The position numbers and the translations under genes were made by a program. This document shows positions 62,268 through 64,000 of a stretch of DNA of 64,000 nt, in pieces (position 1 is the first letter of the stretch; the number at the start of each line of letters is the position of its first letter). The notes below the pieces were generated by a model. The model ran no database searches. It saw nothing but the letters and a program-made list of their open reading frames with translations, and was not told the origin of the DNA. This stretch comes from Prorocentrum cordatum. Taxonomy: Eukaryota; Sar; Dinophyceae; Prorocentrales; Prorocentraceae. The DNA is taken from contig CAUYUJ010021179.1 in the NCBI GenBank assembly GCA_963575745.1, positions 41,001 through 105,000 of the forward strand, written 5' to 3'.

Positions 62268-62545
62268 CCCTTCCTGGCCTGGCCCCGCCCAAGCCCTCCG
62301 CCGCCAGCGAGCCCAGCTCGTCGTCCCCTTCCTCCCTCCTCTGCCCTTCCTTAACCAGCCTCGAACTTATCCCTATCCCTGAGATTGACACGCCAAAAGG
62401 CGATGACAATCGTAGGGAGGCACCCTCAGAAACTGAGGGAGTCCCCAAGATCGCCATCGTGACGAGGCGATGCCCAACACAGGGATAGGGATAGGTTCCA
62501 GGCGGGAAATTCCTGGCCTGGCCCCGCCCAAGCCCTCCGGGGCGG
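62268..62545. mobile_element. TIR element beside a 30-bp direct repeat
   Basis: GCCTCGAACTTATCCCTATC (about 62351) and the inverted GGGATAGGGATAGGTTCCAG (about 62480-62500) are the TIRs. TTCCTGGCCTGGCCCCGCCC and AAGCCCTCCG occur on both sides (62270 and 62512). The left repeat is about 50 bp from the TIR, so it is not a simple target duplication. Confidence 0.55.
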
Positions 62546-63067
62546 CTGGGGGGCCAGGGGGGGACGGGACTCTCACGCAGGCGCATCCCCGGTGGGCGCG
62601 AAGCCGCTGCCCCCGCCGCGCTGGCCCACAGGCCCTCCTGGGTGGCGGCGCTCGCGGCGGGGCGGCGACGGCCCCGAGGTGCATTCCCAGCGCACTCTCC
62701 TCTTCCCCATGCTCCTCCTCCCCCCTCCTGCCTCGCGGGCGGCCCTCGCTGTGACCGCGGGCGGCCCCAGGCTGCGAGGTGGCTCGGAGGGATCTTCGCC
62801 CGGGAGGGCGCGGGCTGGTGGAGGGCTGCGTCGGGCGGCCGCCGTGTGTGGTGTCCGTCACGGTTCGTGCACGGGTTCCGCGGCGGCCAGGCAGGAAGGG
62901 GCGCTGCGCGCGGGGGCGGCGGAGCTGATCCCGGCGGTGCCGCTCGTGCTGCGCGGCGCGCCGGGCAGGCGTGGTGCTGCGCGCTGCTCGGCAGGCGCGG
63001 GGCGGGCTTGCGAGATCGATGCGGCGCGGGGCGGGCTTGCGAGGTCGATGTGAGGGCCGCCTTGGCT
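62546..63067. other. Unassigned GC-rich spacer
   Basis: Frames are open on both strands but no motif is visible. Confidence 0.4.
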
Positions 63068-63260
63068 TATGCTGCTCCCATCGTGCTTGAGGACCACGTC
63101 CCAGACATAATTTCGAGCGCCCGCAAAAAGTGTCGAGACAGTGTCGGACGAGTGTCTCCAGGGCCCGACGCGTGGAAACCCTCCAGCTTCGGTACTTTTC
63201 TCTGGTGCTCGACATTCTTTCTGGTGGCCGAGGCTGAAGTAGGGTGGAACGTCAGAAGGA
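63068..63260. repeat. Dispersed segment, copy 2 (first at 54216-54440)
   Basis: GCTGCTCCCATCGTGCTTGA, CAGTGTCGGACGAGTGTCTC and CAGGGCCCGACGCGTGGAAA match copy 1 in order. Confidence 0.75.
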
Positions 63261-63773
63261 TTGGCGGACGCCCAGCAGGCCCTGATGGAGGTGCCGCGGG
63301 CTGCGCCGCCGGGGGCTGCCCTGCGGATGGTGGGCGGCGGGGGGCGCCGGGCGGCCCGTGCGCGCCGCGCCGGTGGCCCACGCAGTGCTCAAGCCGCCGT
63401 GTCCTCTCGCGCCAGTGCGGGCTGAAGCTGCGGTCGGGCGCGGCGGCGGCCCTGGCGGCACGCCAGGCCTTGCGAGCGGATAGCGCGTCGCTCTGGGTGG
63501 CTGGGCGGGTGGCAAGGAAAAGCTGGGCACGTGGGTGGCTAGTCACGCCGAGGCGTGGTGGGTTTGGACAGGCGGCTCGACACGCTAAGCCAGAGTTCCC
63601 AACAGTAATCGTCTACATGGGCGACTGGCAGAGGCCAAGAGGTTGGTGGCTGAGGTGGTCGCCGAAGCTGGTCGAGGGCCCCTGCGGGGGGATGGCTGCC
63701 CTGGTGCCGCCACTAGCGGTAGGCGCTTGGCACGGTGGCCCTCCTCCGCCGCTGGAGATGCCGCCGCAAAACC
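63261..63773. other. GC-rich, possibly coding in another frame
   Basis: A plus frame reads EAKRLVAEVVAEAGRGPLRG near 63630-63700 and could belong with the frame that starts at 63774 if there is a frameshift or intron. Not resolved. Confidence 0.3.
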
Positions 63774-64000
63774 ATGCGGCACCCGTCCTGCGGCACCCTT
63801 CCTGGTAATCAGCGGTCTGATGGCGCCGATGGGCCGCCTGCCTCTGCCTTGCCGTCAGACGCTGCCTCACCTGATGACACCGTCGCGGAGCTCATGCGAG
63901 AGCTGGAGGACGTCGGAGCCAGCAGTGCCGAGGCGGCGCACCATCTGGCCCAGACTTTTAAGCGGGAGTATTTTCGCTGGTTGCGAAATAGCATATGTTC
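63774..64000 (+). CDS. Partial ORF running off the window, unknown
   Basis: From ATG at 63774 the frame is open to the last base. It carries DDTVAELMRELEDVGASSA, EAAHHLAQTFKREYFRWL and then NSIC, an amphipathic helical pattern unlike the repeats nearby. No family is recognised. The composition would suit the N-terminal region of another retroelement polyprotein, which is only a guess. Confidence 0.35.
   Translation, partial: MRHPSCGTLPGNQRSDGADGPPASALPSDAASPDDTVAELMRELEDVGASSAEAAHHLAQTFKREYFRWLRNSIC

Overview
The window looks like nuclear DNA of a dinoflagellate. Four things point there: very high GC with dense simple repeats; a split 6-TM EF-hand cation-channel gene whose introns appear to start with GA, GC or GT and sit between AG|G borders; a retroposed LINE copy that begins with the last bases of the dinoflagellate spliced leader; and an intact LINE whose large ORF ends in a cytosine-methyltransferase-like domain. 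I cannot resolve the order or genus. Real coding content is low. Most long open frames lie over GC-rich satellites or (CTC)n/(GGA)n tracts and were left out.

Layout. 1-1000: a minisatellite array. 1357-1598: the first of three 242-bp inverted-repeat elements. 1852-4589 (minus): the 3' half of a voltage-gated channel gene, with exons for S1-S6, an EF-hand and the C-terminus, and a MITE in one intron. 4739-6987: a degenerate LINE between 60-bp direct repeats. 7345-11930: a large satellite with higher-order structure. 13.0-26.7 kb (minus): membrane-protein exon fragments on both sides of an 11-kb LINE with two intact ORFs. ORF1 is 1228 aa and coiled coil. ORF2 is 2425 aa, ordered RNase H, endonuclease, reverse transcriptase, zinc fingers, methyltransferase-like. 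27.0-64.0 kb: a mosaic of minisatellites, microsatellites, palindromes and several short inverted-repeat families, with a few coding-like fragments and a partial frame running off the right edge.

I named the repeat families from the sequence itself. Family A has TIRs near TAGGTCGGGC and 8-9 bp target duplications. Family B is about 160 bp and starts near GGGGCCC; its direct repeats range from 7 to about 54 bp. Family C is about 193 bp with TA borders. Family D has TIRs GGGCACGGAAAGAATGGG. Family E has AAGGAACG ends. The 242-bp family starts GTGGGCCC. Family R consists of minisatellite arrays that start CCAACCAT or end ATGGTTGGG. Nested insertions (A in D, B in E, C in B) with related uninterrupted copies in the same window give a relative order of insertion.

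The genes do not form a pathway. The channel is the only host gene I could assign to a family. The intact LINE is the most notable element. The recurrent long direct repeats, the repeat shared by two channel introns and the minisatellites attached to family A ends are the main structural novelties.
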